Of a DNA stretch of 64,000 nucleotides, positions 17,859 through 27,668 are shown in pieces. The stretch is taken from contig NZ_FTNW01000001.1 of NCBI RefSeq assembly GCF_900156545.1, positions 496,001-560,000 on the forward strand, written 5' to 3'. The DNA comes from Aquipseudomonas alcaligenes. GTDB lineage: Bacteria > Pseudomonadota > Gammaproteobacteria > Pseudomonadales > Pseudomonadaceae. The translations under genes were made by a program, and so were the position numbers. How positions within the stretch are numbered: the stretch's first letter is position 1; every line of letters starts with the position of its first letter. Below the pieces are notes generated by a model. It was not told where the DNA came from. It ran no database searches and saw only the letters and a program-made list of their open reading frames with translations.

Positions 17859-19988
17859 GTGGCAGTGGATCGCGCTCAACTCATTGGTGACGTACGCAGC
17901 AACCTGTCCGGGTTGCGCCACGGCAATCTGGGCATTCCGCTGCTGCTGCTGGTCATGCTCGCCATGGTCATGCTGCCGATCCCGCCGTTTCTGCTCGACG
18001 TCCTGTTCACCTTCAGCATTGCGCTATCCATTGTCGTGCTGCTGGTGGCGATTTACGCCCTGCGCCCGCTGGATTTTGCCGTTTTCCCCACCATCCTGCT
18101 GGCCGCGACCCTGCTGCGCCTGGCGCTGAACGTGGCCTCCACGCGGGTGGTCTTGCTGCATGGTCAGGAAGGTCATGACGCGGCGGGTAAAGTGATCCAG
18201 GCCTTCGGTGAGGTGGTGATCGGCGGTAACTACGTGGTCGGTGCCGTGGTGTTTGCCATCCTCATGATCATCAACTTCGTGGTGGTTACCAAGGGCGCCG
18301 GGCGGATCTCCGAAGTCAGTGCGCGCTTTACTCTCGATGCCATGCCTGGCAAGCAGATGGCGATCGACGCGGATCTCAATGCCGGCCTGATCGATCAGGT
18401 CGAGGCGAAGAAGCGACGTGCCGAGGTGGCTCAGGAGGCCGACTTCTATGGCTCGATGGACGGTGCCTCGAAGTTTGTGCGCGGCGATGCCATCGCCGGC
18501 CTGCTGATTCTTTTCATCAACCTGATTGGCGGTATCGCCATCGGGGTGGCCCAACATGACCTGCCGTTCTCCGAAGCCGGGCGTATCTACACCCTGCTCA
18601 CCATCGGTGACGGCCTGGTGGCGCAAATACCTTCGCTGCTGCTGTCCACTGCGGCCGCCATCATGGTTACCCGGGTGTCCACGTCCGAGGACATGGGGGC
18701 ACAGGTCAGCCGGCAGATGTTCGCCTCGCCCAAGGCCCTGGCCGTGGCGGCGGCGATCATGATCGCCATAGGTCTGGTGCCGGGCATGCCGCATTTCTCG
18801 TTCATCAGCCTCGGCCTGGTAGCTGCCGGCGCGGCTTACTGGATCGCGCACAAACAGCGCAAGGCCATGGTGGTGGCCGAGCAGGAGGTCAAGCGCCAGC
18901 AGGAGCTGCTGCCGGCGCAGAAGGCCCAGGAGGTCAAGGAACTGGGTTGGGACGACGTGACTCCGGTGGACATGGTCGGCCTGGAGGTCGGCTACCGCCT
19001 GATCCCGCTGGTGGATCGCAACCAGGGTGGCCAGTTGCTCGCGCGGATCAAGGGCGTGCGCAAGAAGCTGTCCCAGGAGATGGGCTTCCTGATGCCGTCG
19101 GTGCATATCCGCGACAACCTTGACCTGCTGCCCAATGCCTATCGCCTGACCCTGATGGGCGTCAGCGTGGCGGAGGCGGAGGTCTACCCGGAGCGTGAGC
19201 TGGCAATCAACCCCGGCCAGGTATTCGGCACACTCAACGGCATTGCCGCCAAGGATCCGGCGTTCGGCCTGGAGGCGGTGTGGATCGACCCGACCCAGCG
19301 TGACCAGGCGCAATCGCTGGGCTACACCGTGGTAGATGCCAGTACCGTGGTTGCTACCCACCTCAACCAGGTGCTGCACAAACACGCCCATGAGCTGCTC
19401 GGTCATGAGGAGGTGCAGCAGCTGCTGCAACTGTTGGCCAAGAGCTCGCCGAAGCTGGCCGAGGAGCTGGTTCCGGGCATGGTTTCCCTGTCGACCCTGC
19501 TCAAGGTGCTGCAGACGCTGCTGGCCGAACAGGTGCCGGTGCGCGATATCCGCAGCATCGCCGAGGCGATCTCCAACGTCGCGAGCAAGAGTCAAGATCC
19601 CGCCGCGATGGTCGCTGCAGTCCGCGTCGCGCTCTCCCGTGCAATCGTGCAAAGCATTGTGGGACTAGAGCCGGAGCTACCTGTGATTACCCTGGAACCA
19701 AGGTTGGAACAGTTATTGCTGAATAGCCTGCAGAAGGCCGGTCAGGGCTCCGAGGATGGCATCCTCCTCGAACCCGGAATGGCCGAGAAGCTGCAACGCT
19801 CCCTGGTGGAAGCCGCGCAGCGCCAGGAAATGCTCGGCAAGCCGGTGATCCTGCTGGTGGCCGGTCCGGTCCGGGCGATGCTGTCGCGATTCGCACGGCT
19901 CGCCGTGCCCAGCATGCATGTCCTGGCTTATCAGGAAATACCGGATAACAAGCAGGTCACGATCGTCGCCACGGTCGGCCAGAACTGA
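17859..19988 (+). CDS. flhA: FlhA, flagellar export gate protein
   Basis: FlhA is the large export gate subunit and docks chaperone-substrate complexes. The 709-residue product has about eight N-terminal transmembrane helices and the FHIPEP-family region (RISEVSARFTLDAMPGKQMA, residues ~147-167). The large cytoplasmic C-terminal domain follows. The GTG start at 17859 has GGGGA 6 nt upstream. flhF follows after 12 nt. Confidence 0.97.
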   Translation: MAVDRAQLIGDVRSNLSGLRHGNLGIPLLLLVMLAMVMLPIPPFLLDVLFTFSIALSIVVLLVAIYALRPLDFAVFPTILLAATLLRLALNVASTRVVLLHGQEGHDAAGKVIQAFGEVVIGGNYVVGAVVFAILMIINFVVVTKGAGRISEVSARFTLDAMPGKQMAIDADLNAGLIDQVEAKKRRAEVAQEADFYGSMDGASKFVRGDAIAGLLILFINLIGGIAIGVAQHDLPFSEAGRIYTLLTIGDGLVAQIPSLLLSTAAAIMVTRVSTSEDMGAQVSRQMFASPKALAVAAAIMIAIGLVPGMPHFSFISLGLVAAGAAYWIAHKQRKAMVVAEQEVKRQQELLPAQKAQEVKELGWDDVTPVDMVGLEVGYRLIPLVDRNQGGQLLARIKGVRKKLSQEMGFLMPSVHIRDNLDLLPNAYRLTLMGVSVAEAEVYPERELAINPGQVFGTLNGIAAKDPAFGLEAVWIDPTQRDQAQSLGYTVVDASTVVATHLNQVLHKHAHELLGHEEVQQLLQLLAKSSPKLAEELVPGMVSLSTLLKVLQTLLAEQVPVRDIRSIAEAISNVASKSQDPAAMVAAVRVALSRAIVQSIVGLEPELPVITLEPRLEQLLLNSLQKAGQGSEDGILLEPGMAEKLQRSLVEAAQRQEMLGKPVILLVAGPVRAMLSRFARLAVPSMHVLAYQEIPDNKQVTIVATVGQN

Positions 19989-20000
19989 GGGTTCTAAGCC

Positions 20001-21323
20001 ATGCAAGTCAAACGCTTCTTCGCCGCCGATATGCGTACCGCCATGAAGCTGGTACGCGATGAACTGGGCGCCGATGCTGCCATTATCGGCAATCGCCGCG
20101 TGGCCGGCGGCGTGGAGCTGACCGCGGCGCTGGATTACCAGCCGGCTACCCCGGCGCGTACGCCCAACCCGGCCCTGGAGGCCGAGCTGCGCAAGACCCA
20201 GGCGAAGATCGCCAACGCTCAGGCGGAGCTGACCATCCGCGCGGTGGCTGACGAGCGCAAGGACCGCCAGCTGTTCGCCAACGAGTCGCTGATCGCGCCT
20301 GAACTGCCGGTCACTGCGGTCAAGGTGCAACGCCCGGTTGCCGCCGCCCAGTCGCAGCCGGCTCGTGCTGCGGCGGCGCCGGTCGATCAGCATGCCCTCG
20401 ATGCCATGCGCTTCGAGCTGCATGGCCTGCGCGAGCTGATCGAAGTGCAGTTGGGTTCCATCGCCTGGGGCCAGTTGCAGAACCGCAAGCCACAGCAGGC
20501 CAACCTGTGGCGCCGCCTGCAGCGTATGGGCCTGCCTGCCGACCTGTCCAAGGCTTTGCTGGAGCGCGTGGCCAAGGTCGCCGAGCCGAAGCAGGCCTGG
20601 CGCATGCTGCTGGCTCACCTGGCCCATGCGATCAGGACCCCGGCGGTGGAGCCGCTGGAGGAGGGCGGGGTAATCGCGCTGGTCGGGCCGGCCGGCATGG
20701 GCAAGACCACCACGCTGGCCAAGATGGCGGCACGCTACGTGCTGAAATATGGCGCGCAGAGCATTGCCCTGGTCAGCATGGACTGCTTCCGCATTGGCGC
20801 CCAGGAGCAGATCAAGACCCTCGGTCGTATCCTCAACGTACCGGTGACTCAGGTTGAGCCTGGGCAGTCGCTGGTTCAGGCGCTGGCGCCGCTGGCGCGC
20901 AAGAAGGTGATTCTGATCGACACCGCCGGCCTGCCGGGCAACGATCCGGCGCTGCGCCAGCAGCTGGACAGCCTGGCGGTGCGCGGCCTTAAGGCCAAGA
21001 ACTATCTGGTTTTGGCTGCCACCAGCCAGGCTCAGGTGCTCAAGGCCGCCTACCACAGCTACAAGCACTGCGGCCTGGCCGGGTGCATCCTGAGCAAGGT
21101 TGACGAGGCGGCCAACCTTGGCGAGGTGCTGGGACTGGCTATCAGCCAGCATCTACCGGTAGCCTATCTGGCAGATGGGCCGAAGATTCCGGACGATTTG
21201 CAGGTGCCGCGCAGTCATCAGTTGGTGAGCCGTGCCGTGAGCCTGCAGACTGCTGAAGATCCGAGCGAAGAAGCCATGGCCGATATGTTCGCGGGCTTTT
21301 ATCATCCGCGCCGTGCGGGGTAG
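20001..21323 (+). CDS. flhF: FlhF, SRP-type GTPase for polar flagellum placement
   Basis: FlhF recruits the first basal-body parts to the cell pole. The 440-residue product has a basic/alanine-rich N-terminal B domain and an SRP-family NG domain. Its P-loop GPAGMGKTTT starts at residue 229, and DTAG and the TKLDE-equivalent SKVDEA follow. Flanked by flhA and its antagonist fleN, it is the polar-type arrangement. Confidence 0.96.
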   Translation: MQVKRFFAADMRTAMKLVRDELGADAAIIGNRRVAGGVELTAALDYQPATPARTPNPALEAELRKTQAKIANAQAELTIRAVADERKDRQLFANESLIAPELPVTAVKVQRPVAAAQSQPARAAAAPVDQHALDAMRFELHGLRELIEVQLGSIAWGQLQNRKPQQANLWRRLQRMGLPADLSKALLERVAKVAEPKQAWRMLLAHLAHAIRTPAVEPLEEGGVIALVGPAGMGKTTTLAKMAARYVLKYGAQSIALVSMDCFRIGAQEQIKTLGRILNVPVTQVEPGQSLVQALAPLARKKVILIDTAGLPGNDPALRQQLDSLAVRGLKAKNYLVLAATSQAQVLKAAYHSYKHCGLAGCILSKVDEAANLGEVLGLAISQHLPVAYLADGPKIPDDLQVPRSHQLVSRAVSLQTAEDPSEEAMADMFAGFYHPRRAG

Positions 21324-21421
21324 GGCAGGCGACGGCGGACAAGGCGTTCTAGTGTGTAGGAAGGGGTCGGTGAAGTTGTCCGACCAGCCCAGACCAGGCA
21401 AGACAAGGTAAAGAGAAGAAC

Positions 21422-22255
21422 ATGGGTAGTATGCATCCCGTACAGGTGATCGCGGTGACTGGCGGCAAGGGCGGCGTCGGCAAGACCAATGTGTCGGTGA
21501 ATCTGTCGCTGGCACTGGCCGACCTCGGTCGCCGGGTCATGCTGATGGACGCCGACCTCGGTCTTGCCAATGTCGACGTTCTGCTCGGCCTGACCCCCAA
21601 GCGGACCCTGGCCGATGTGATTAACGGCGAGTGTGACCTCAAGGACGTACTGCTGCAGGGGCCCGGCGGCATCCGTATCGTGCCGGCGGCCTCGGGTACG
21701 CAGAGCATGGTGCAGCTGTCTCCGGTGCAGCATGCCGGCCTGATTCAGGCCTTCAGCGATATCAGTGACAACCTCGACGTGCTGGTGATCGATACGGCGG
21801 CCGGCATCGGTGATGGCGTGGTCAGCTTCGTGCGCGCCGCTCAGGAGGTGCTGGTGGTGGTCTGCGACGAGCCGACTTCGATCACCGACGCCTATGCACT
21901 GATCAAGCTGCTCAATCGTGACTACGGCATGAGCCGTTTCCGCGTTCTGGCCAACATGGCCCACAGTCCGCAGGAAGGACGCAATCTGTTTGCTAAGCTG
22001 ACCAAGGTAACCGATCGTTTTCTCGACGTGGCCTTGCAGTACGTCGGCGCCGTTCCCTACGACGAATCCGTCCGCAAGGCCGTGCAGAAACAGCGCGCGG
22101 TGTATGAAGCCTTCCCGCGCTCGAAGTGCGCACTGGCGTTCAAGGCGATTGCTCAGAAAGTTGACACGTGGCCACTCCCGGCCAATCCGCGTGGCCACCT
22201 GGAGTTTTTCGTCGAGCGTCTGGTGCAGCAACCGATCGCGGGGACGGCGGTATGA
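21422..22255 (+). CDS. fleN: FleN (FlhG), MinD-like ATPase controlling flagellar number
   Basis: FleN restrains FleQ activity and FlhF, which keeps flagellar number low. The 277-residue product has the deviant Walker A motif KGGVGKT at residues 16-22, DADLGLANVD and DTAAGIGD. It therefore belongs to the MinD/ParA class. It overlaps fliA by 4 nt (ATGA). Confidence 0.95.
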   Translation: MGSMHPVQVIAVTGGKGGVGKTNVSVNLSLALADLGRRVMLMDADLGLANVDVLLGLTPKRTLADVINGECDLKDVLLQGPGGIRIVPAASGTQSMVQLSPVQHAGLIQAFSDISDNLDVLVIDTAAGIGDGVVSFVRAAQEVLVVVCDEPTSITDAYALIKLLNRDYGMSRFRVLANMAHSPQEGRNLFAKLTKVTDRFLDVALQYVGAVPYDESVRKAVQKQRAVYEAFPRSKCALAFKAIAQKVDTWPLPANPRGHLEFFVERLVQQPIAGTAV

Positions 22256-22998
22256 CAGCAGCCAGTGGACTTCGCATGTACAACAAGGCGCAGGCGCAGG
22301 ACTCGCAGCACCAGTTGATCGAGCGCTACGCGCCTCTGGTCAAGCGCATCGCCTATCACTTGTTGGCACGCTTGCCGGCCAGCGTTCAGGTCGACGACCT
22401 GATGCAGGCAGGCATGATCGGTCTGCTGGAGGCGTCAAAAAAGTATGATGGCAGCAAGGGCGCGAGCTTTGAGACCTATGCCGGCATTCGCATCCGCGGT
22501 GCCATGCTCGACGAGGTACGCAAGGGGGACTGGGCGCCACGTTCGGTGCATCGCAATACCCGCATGGTCAGCGATGCCATTCGCGTGATCGAGGCTCGAA
22601 CTGGAAGAGACGCTAAAGATCAAGAGGTTGCGGCCGAACTCCAATTGAGTCTCGAAGATTACTACGGCATTCTTGGCGATACTCTGGGCAGCCGCCTGTT
22701 CAGCTTCGATGATCTGGTTCAGGACGGCGAGCACGGCGGGCTGAGTGAGGATGTCGGCAGTACTCACAGTGGGCCCTTGAGTGGCCTCGAGGATGAGCGA
22801 TTCCAGGCGGCATTGGCCGACGCCATCGCCCATCTTCCAGAGCGTGAGCGATTGGTGTTGTCGCTTTACTACGACGAAGAACTGAATTTGAAGGAAATCG
22901 GCGAAGTCTTGGGGGTCAGCGAGTCCCGGGTCAGCCAGTTGCACAGCCAGTGTGCCGCGCGTTTGCGGGCCAGGCTGGGCGATTGGCGGGTCAGCTGA
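22252..22998 (+). CDS. fliA: FliA, flagellar sigma-28 factor
   Basis: FliA transcribes late flagellar and chemotaxis genes. The 248-residue product has sigma-70 region 2 (VDDLMQAGMIGLLEA, FETYAGIRIRGAMLDE), region 3 and region 4 (LKEIGEVLGVSESRVSQLH). The ATG at 22252 overlaps the fleN stop. A second in-frame ATG 8 codons later is possible. A matching sigma-28 promoter is seen before parP. Confidence 0.95.
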   Translation: MTAASGLRMYNKAQAQDSQHQLIERYAPLVKRIAYHLLARLPASVQVDDLMQAGMIGLLEASKKYDGSKGASFETYAGIRIRGAMLDEVRKGDWAPRSVHRNTRMVSDAIRVIEARTGRDAKDQEVAAELQLSLEDYYGILGDTLGSRLFSFDDLVQDGEHGGLSEDVGSTHSGPLSGLEDERFQAALADAIAHLPERERLVLSLYYDEELNLKEIGEVLGVSESRVSQLHSQCAARLRARLGDWRVS

Positions 22999-23066
22999 GC
23001 CAGCCGGTTCCATGATTTGCGACACTGTCGGAACACTGGCGGTGTTTAGACTGTACGGAGGTCGAC

Positions 23067-23453
23067 TTGGACAAGAACATGAAAATCCTCATCGTTGACG
23101 ATTTCTCGACGATGCGACGGATCATCAAGAACCTCCTGCGTGATCTGGGGTTCACCAATACTGCGGAAGCAGACGATGGCAATACGGCATTGCCGATGCT
23201 GCAAAGCGGCAGTTTCGATTTTCTGGTGACCGACTGGAACATGCCCGGTATGACCGGCATTGACCTGCTGCGTGCAGTGCGTGCTGACGAACGCCTGAAG
23301 ACTCTGCCGGTGCTGATGGTCACTGCGGAAGCCAAGCGTGAACAGATCATCGAGGCGGCCCAGGCCGGCGTGAACGGCTATGTGGTCAAGCCGTTCACCG
23401 CCCAGGTGCTTAAGGAGAAGATCGAGAAGATCTTCGAACGGGTTAACGGCTGA
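23067..23453 (+). CDS. cheY: CheY, chemotaxis response regulator
   Basis: CheY carries the signal from CheA to FliM. The receiver contains DD near the start, the phosphoacceptor Asp in VTDWNMPG, the conserved Thr in VTAEAKRE and Lys in VVKPFTA. A TTG at 23067 has GGAGG 5 nt upstream and gives 128 residues. The ATG at 23079 gives the usual 124 residues but is 17 nt from that site. Which start is used is open. Confidence 0.95.
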   Translation: MDKNMKILIVDDFSTMRRIIKNLLRDLGFTNTAEADDGNTALPMLQSGSFDFLVTDWNMPGMTGIDLLRAVRADERLKTLPVLMVTAEAKREQIIEAAQAGVNGYVVKPFTAQVLKEKIEKIFERVNG

Positions 23454-23472
23454 TGTCCGCCGCGAGGGCGCT

Positions 23473-24261
23473 ATGGCACACGATGATTCACATCTGGGCG
23501 AACTCGAATCGACCCTGAAGCAACACGCCACCCAGCTCGTCGAAAGTCTCGAGAAGGGACGTTTCGGCGATGCGGTAGGTCTCATTCATGAGCTCAACAA
23601 AGCCCGTGATCATGGCCTTTACCAGGAGATCGGCAAACTCACGCGAGAGCTGCACAACGCGATCGTCAATTTTCAGATCGATCCGCACAATCCGCATGCC
23701 CAGGAAATCTCGCAGATTACCGATGCTACCGAGCGACTTTCCTATGTGGTGCAGATGACCGAGAAGGCGGCCAACCGCACCATGGACCTGGTCGAGCAGA
23801 GCGCTCCGCTGGTCAACGATCTGGGTGATGAAGCGAAGAGCCTGTCTGCCGAGTGGAGCAAGTTCATGCGTCGCGAGATGGGCGCCGATGCTTTCCGTGA
23901 CCTCGCCAAGCGGATTGAGCTGTTCCTGGCGCGCAGCGAACGTGACAGTCAGAAACTCTCCGGGCAGTTGAACGACATCCTGCTGGCGCAGGACTTCCAG
24001 GATCTCACCGGGCAGGTGATCAAGCGCGTGACCCAGCTGGTCACTGAAGTGGAGCGCGATCTGCTCAAGCTGATGCTGATGGCCAGCCATGTTGATCGTT
24101 TCGCCGGCATCGAGCACAACATGGATGAGTTGCGCGCAGAGCAACAAAAACAAAAAGAGCCTTCCAGGGGTGAAGGTCCGCAGATACATGCCGATAAGCG
24201 TGAAGACGTCGCGTCCAGTCAGGACGATGTCGACGATCTGCTGTCCAGCCTTGGATTTTAG
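23473..24261 (+). CDS. cheZ: CheZ, CheY-P phosphatase
   Basis: CheZ dephosphorylates CheY-P. The product is 262 residues from the ATG at 23473, the normal length in Pseudomonas. The long helical hairpin carries the catalytic region LAQDFQDLTGQVIKRV. The C-terminal tail ends DDVDDLLSSLGF, the CheY-tethering peptide. A longer frame from 23380 overlaps cheY and is rejected. Confidence 0.94.
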   Translation: MAHDDSHLGELESTLKQHATQLVESLEKGRFGDAVGLIHELNKARDHGLYQEIGKLTRELHNAIVNFQIDPHNPHAQEISQITDATERLSYVVQMTEKAANRTMDLVEQSAPLVNDLGDEAKSLSAEWSKFMRREMGADAFRDLAKRIELFLARSERDSQKLSGQLNDILLAQDFQDLTGQVIKRVTQLVTEVERDLLKLMLMASHVDRFAGIEHNMDELRAEQQKQKEPSRGEGPQIHADKREDVASSQDDVDDLLSSLGF

Positions 24262-24290
24262 GGCTCTAACAGAGCCTTTGGAGCGCACCG

Positions 24291-26528
24291 ATGAGCTTCG
24301 ACGCCGATGAAGAAATCCTCCAGGACTTCCTGGTAGAGGCCGGCGAAATTCTTGAGTTGCTGTCCGAGCAACTGGTCGAGCTGGAAAGCCGACCCGATGA
24401 CATGGACCTGCTCAATGCCATTTTCCGCGGCTTCCATACCGTCAAGGGCGGTGCGGGCTTCCTCCAGCTCAACGAGTTGGTGGAGTGCTGCCACATCGCG
24501 GAAAACGTGTTCGACATCTTGCGCAAGGGCGAGCGCCGCGTTACCGCCGAGTTGATGGACGTGGTCCTGCAGGCGTTGGACTCGGTCAACGAGATGTTCA
24601 GCCAGGTGCGCGAGCGCACCGAGCCGACTCCTGCGTCCCCCGAACTGCTGGCTGCGCTTTCGCGTCTGGCCGAGCCGGAGAGCGCGGAGGAGCTGGCCGC
24701 CGAAGCCGAGCCAGAGCCCGAGCCTGTCGCAGAACCAGCGAGTGATGACGACATCACCGACAACGAATTCGAACAGCTGCTGGATGCCATCGACGAGCAG
24801 CCTGTGGCCGAGGTGCCGGCAGCAAGTGGCGGCGATGAGATCACCGACGACGAATTCGAGGCGCTGCTTGATCAGCTGCACGGCAAGGGCAAATTCGCTG
24901 GTCCTGCCGAGGAGGCCGTAGCTCCCGCCGTCCAGCCAGCCCCCGCAGCCCCGGCCGCGGGCGCCGGTGACGAGATCACTGACGACGAATTCGAAGCGCT
25001 GCTTGATCAACTGCACGGCAAGGGCAAGTTTACCGGCCCCGCCGAAGAGGCTGCTCCGGTCGTCAAGTCAGCTGCTCCGACTCCGGTCCAGGCGACTGGC
25101 GGTGATGACATCACCGACGACGAGTTCGAAGCCTTGCTCGATCAGTTGCACGGCAAGGGCAAGTTCACCGGCCCGGCCGAAGAGGCCGTCGCCCCTGTTG
25201 CCGCCAAGCCTGCGGCGGCCGCGCCGGCACCGAAGACCCCGCCGAAGAAGGCCGAGCCGGCCAAACCGGCGGCAAAGCCGGTTGCCAAGCCCGAGCCGGC
25301 CAAGCCTGCGGTGGCTGCCCCGGCGCCTGCGGCGGGTGGGCCTGCAGCTGCCAGCGAAGCAGAGACCACCGTGCGGGTCGACACCGCGCGCCTGGACGAG
25401 ATCATGAACATGGTCGGCGAGCTGGTGCTGGTGCGTAATCGTCTGGTACGCCTCGGTCTGAACAGCGGCGACGAAGCCATGGCCAAGGCAGTTTCCAACC
25501 TCGATGTGGTGACGGCGGACCTGCAGACTTCGGTCATGAAGACCCGTATGCAGCCGATCAAGAAAGTCTTTGGTCGCTTCCCACGACTGGTTCGCGACCT
25601 GGCGCGTCAGCTGAAGAAAGAGATCAATCTGGAGCTGGTCGGGGAGGAAACCGACCTCGACAAGAACCTGGTCGAGGCTCTGGCCGATCCGCTGGTGCAC
25701 CTGGTACGCAATGCGGTCGACCATGGCATCGAGATGCCCGAAGAGCGTGAAGCTGCGGGCAAGTCGCGGTCTGGCCGTGTAGTGCTCTCCGCTGAGCAGG
25801 AGGGCGACCATATCCTGCTGTCGATCTCCGATGACGGCAAGGGCATGGACTCCGAGATTCTTCGCGCTAAGGCCGTCGAGAAAGGCCTGATGGACAAGGA
25901 TGCGGCGGATCGCCTGAGCGAGACCGAGTGTTTCAACCTGATCTTTGCTCCGGGCTTCTCGACCAAGACCGAGATTTCCGACGTATCCGGCCGCGGTGTG
26001 GGCATGGATGTGGTGAAGACCAAGATCTCTCAGCTCAACGGTATCATCGACGTGCACTCGGCCAAGGGTCAGGGCTCGAAGATCATCATCAAGGTGCCGC
26101 TGACCCTGGCGATCATGCCGACGCTGATGGTCATGCTCGGTAATCAGGCTTTTGCGTTCCCGCTGGTCAACGTCAACGAGATCTTCCATCTCGATCTGTC
26201 ACGTACCAACGTGGTGGACGGTCAGGAAGTGGTCATCGTGCGCGACAAGGCGTTGCCGCTGTTCTACCTCAAGCGTTGGCTGGTCACTGGTGCCTGCTTC
26301 GATGAGCAGCAGCGCGAGGGGCATGTGGTGATTCTCACCGTTGGTAGCCAACGCATCGGCTTCGTGGTCGATCAACTGGTGGGCCAGGAGGAAGTGGTGA
26401 TCAAGCCTTTGGGCAAGATGCTGCAGGGCACCCCAGGCATGTCTGGCGCTACCATTACCGGTGACGGGCGTATTGCCCTTATCCTCGACGTGCCGAGCAT
26501 GCTCAAGCGCTACGCGCGTCGCATCTGA
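24291..26528 (+). CDS. cheA: CheA, chemotaxis histidine kinase with internal repeats
   Basis: CheA phosphorylates CheY and CheB. The 745-residue product has an N-terminal Hpt domain with His49 (FRGFHTVKGGAGFL). The dimerisation domain starts near TVRVDTARLDEIMNMVGEL. A GHKL kinase domain follows (VDHGIEMPEER, DDGKGMD, GRGVGMDVV), then a C-terminal CheW-like domain. Between residues 150 and 360 there is no recognisable CheY-binding P2 domain. Instead there are four acidic repeats (starting at residues 153, 182, 227 and 272) and an Ala/Pro/Lys-rich linker. The repeats are discussed in the findings. Confidence 0.96.
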   Translation: MSFDADEEILQDFLVEAGEILELLSEQLVELESRPDDMDLLNAIFRGFHTVKGGAGFLQLNELVECCHIAENVFDILRKGERRVTAELMDVVLQALDSVNEMFSQVRERTEPTPASPELLAALSRLAEPESAEELAAEAEPEPEPVAEPASDDDITDNEFEQLLDAIDEQPVAEVPAASGGDEITDDEFEALLDQLHGKGKFAGPAEEAVAPAVQPAPAAPAAGAGDEITDDEFEALLDQLHGKGKFTGPAEEAAPVVKSAAPTPVQATGGDDITDDEFEALLDQLHGKGKFTGPAEEAVAPVAAKPAAAAPAPKTPPKKAEPAKPAAKPVAKPEPAKPAVAAPAPAAGGPAAASEAETTVRVDTARLDEIMNMVGELVLVRNRLVRLGLNSGDEAMAKAVSNLDVVTADLQTSVMKTRMQPIKKVFGRFPRLVRDLARQLKKEINLELVGEETDLDKNLVEALADPLVHLVRNAVDHGIEMPEEREAAGKSRSGRVVLSAEQEGDHILLSISDDGKGMDSEILRAKAVEKGLMDKDAADRLSETECFNLIFAPGFSTKTEISDVSGRGVGMDVVKTKISQLNGIIDVHSAKGQGSKIIIKVPLTLAIMPTLMVMLGNQAFAFPLVNVNEIFHLDLSRTNVVDGQEVVIVRDKALPLFYLKRWLVTGACFDEQQREGHVVILTVGSQRIGFVVDQLVGQEEVVIKPLGKMLQGTPGMSGATITGDGRIALILDVPSMLKRYARRI
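24834..25188 (+). repeat. Tandem 135-nt coding repeats in cheA
   Basis: Three units start at 24834, 24969 and 25104, exactly 135 nt (45 codons) apart. Each has a conserved core encoding DDEFEALLDQLHGKGKF with T/A-GPAEEA after it. A shorter, diverged copy (ITDNEFEQLLDAI) starts at 24747. The conserved core is about 28 codons and the spacers between cores differ. Confidence 0.85.
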
Positions 26529-26567
26529 TCGTTCGCGGCCGGTCAGACCGGTCGCTCTGGAGTGTTT

Positions 26568-27668
26568 ATGGCAGTCAAGGTCCTGGTGGTGGATGATTCC
26601 GGCTTTTTCCGCCGCCGGGTCTCGGAGATTCTCTCCGCCGACCCCAATATCCAGGTTGTGGGTACCGCTACCAATGGCCGTGAGGCGATCGATCAGGCTC
26701 AGGCACTGAAGCCTGATGTGATCACGATGGACTACGAGATGCCGATGATGGACGGCATCACTGCCGTCAGGAACATCATGCAGTCCTGCCCGACACCGGT
26801 GCTGATGTTCTCTTCCCTTACCCACGAGGGTGCCCGGGTTACCCTGGATGCGCTGGATGCGGGGGCGGTGGATTACCTGCCGAAGAACTTCGAGGACATC
26901 TCGCGCAATCCGGAGAAGGTCAAGGCGCTGTTGTGCGAGAAGGTTCATAGCATCGCCCGCAGTAACCGCCGTTTCAGTACCTTCAGCCCTCCAAGCGCCC
27001 CGCCAGCCGCCACTCCGACTGCCCGCAGCGCAGCACCTGCGCCGGCAGGCCGTCCGAGCCCGGCTTCGCCTGCGGCGACATCCAGCGCGGCTGCGCCCAA
27101 GCGCAAGTCATACAAGCTGGTGGCGATCGGTACTTCCACGGGTGGCCCTGTGGCCCTGCAGCGGGTGTTGACTCAGCTGCCGGCCAGCTTTCCGGCGCCG
27201 ATCGTCTTGATCCAACACATGCCGGCGGCCTTTACCAAGGCCTTTGCCGAGCGCCTGGACAAGCTCTGTCGGATCACCGTCAAGGAGGCCGAGGACGGTG
27301 ATCTGCTGCGTCCCGGCTTGGCGCTGTTGGCCCCGGGTGGCAAGCAGATGATGGTCGACGCGCGGGGTGTGGTGAAAATTCTTCCTGGCGACGAGCGCCT
27401 CAACTACAAACCCTGTGTCGACATCACCTTCGGCTCGGCCGCCAAGTCGTTCAGCGACAAGGTTCTGGCAGTGGTGCTCACCGGCATGGGCGCCGATGGG
27501 CGAGAAGGCGCGCGTCTGCTCAAACAGAGCGGTAGCCAAGTGTGGGCTCAGGATGAAGCCAGCTGTGTGATCTACGGCATGCCTATGGCGGTGGTAAAGG
27601 CCAACCTGGCTGATGCAGTTTACAGTCTCGACGATATCGGCCGGCATCTGGCCGAGGCCTGTATCTGA
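26568..27668 (+). CDS. cheB: CheB, chemotaxis protein-glutamate methylesterase
   Basis: CheB demethylates and deamidates chemoreceptors. The 366-residue product has a receiver with phosphoacceptor Asp55 ([11 protein letters not shown]) and an Ala/Pro-rich linker. The methylesterase domain carries the Ser-His-Asp triad in [16 protein letters not shown] and [10 protein letters not shown]. The ATG at 26568 has CTGGAG about 5 nt upstream; the GTG at 26562 overlaps that site. It overlaps motC by one base. Confidence 0.95.
   Translation: MAVKVLVVDDSGFFRRRVSEILSADPNIQVVGTATNGREAIDQAQALKPDVITMDYEMPMMDGITAVRNIMQSCPTPVLMFSSLTHEGARVTLDALDAGAVDYLPKNFEDISRNPEKVKALLCEKVHSIARSNRRFSTFSPPSAPPAATPTARSAAPAPAGRPSPASPAATSSAAAPKRKSYKLVAIGTSTGGPVALQRVLTQLPASFPAPIVLIQHMPAAFTKAFAERLDKLCRITVKEAEDGDLLRPGLALLAPGGKQMMVDARGVVKILPGDERLNYKPCVDITFGSAAKSFSDKVLAVVLTGMGADGREGARLLKQSGSQVWAQDEASCVIYGMPMAVVKANLADAVYSLDDIGRHLAEACI

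Noticed and set aside
23000..23066. Sigma-54 or sigma-28 promoter before cheY
   Set aside because: No GG-N10-GC pair with TTGC and no GCCGATA element was found in the 68-bp gap.
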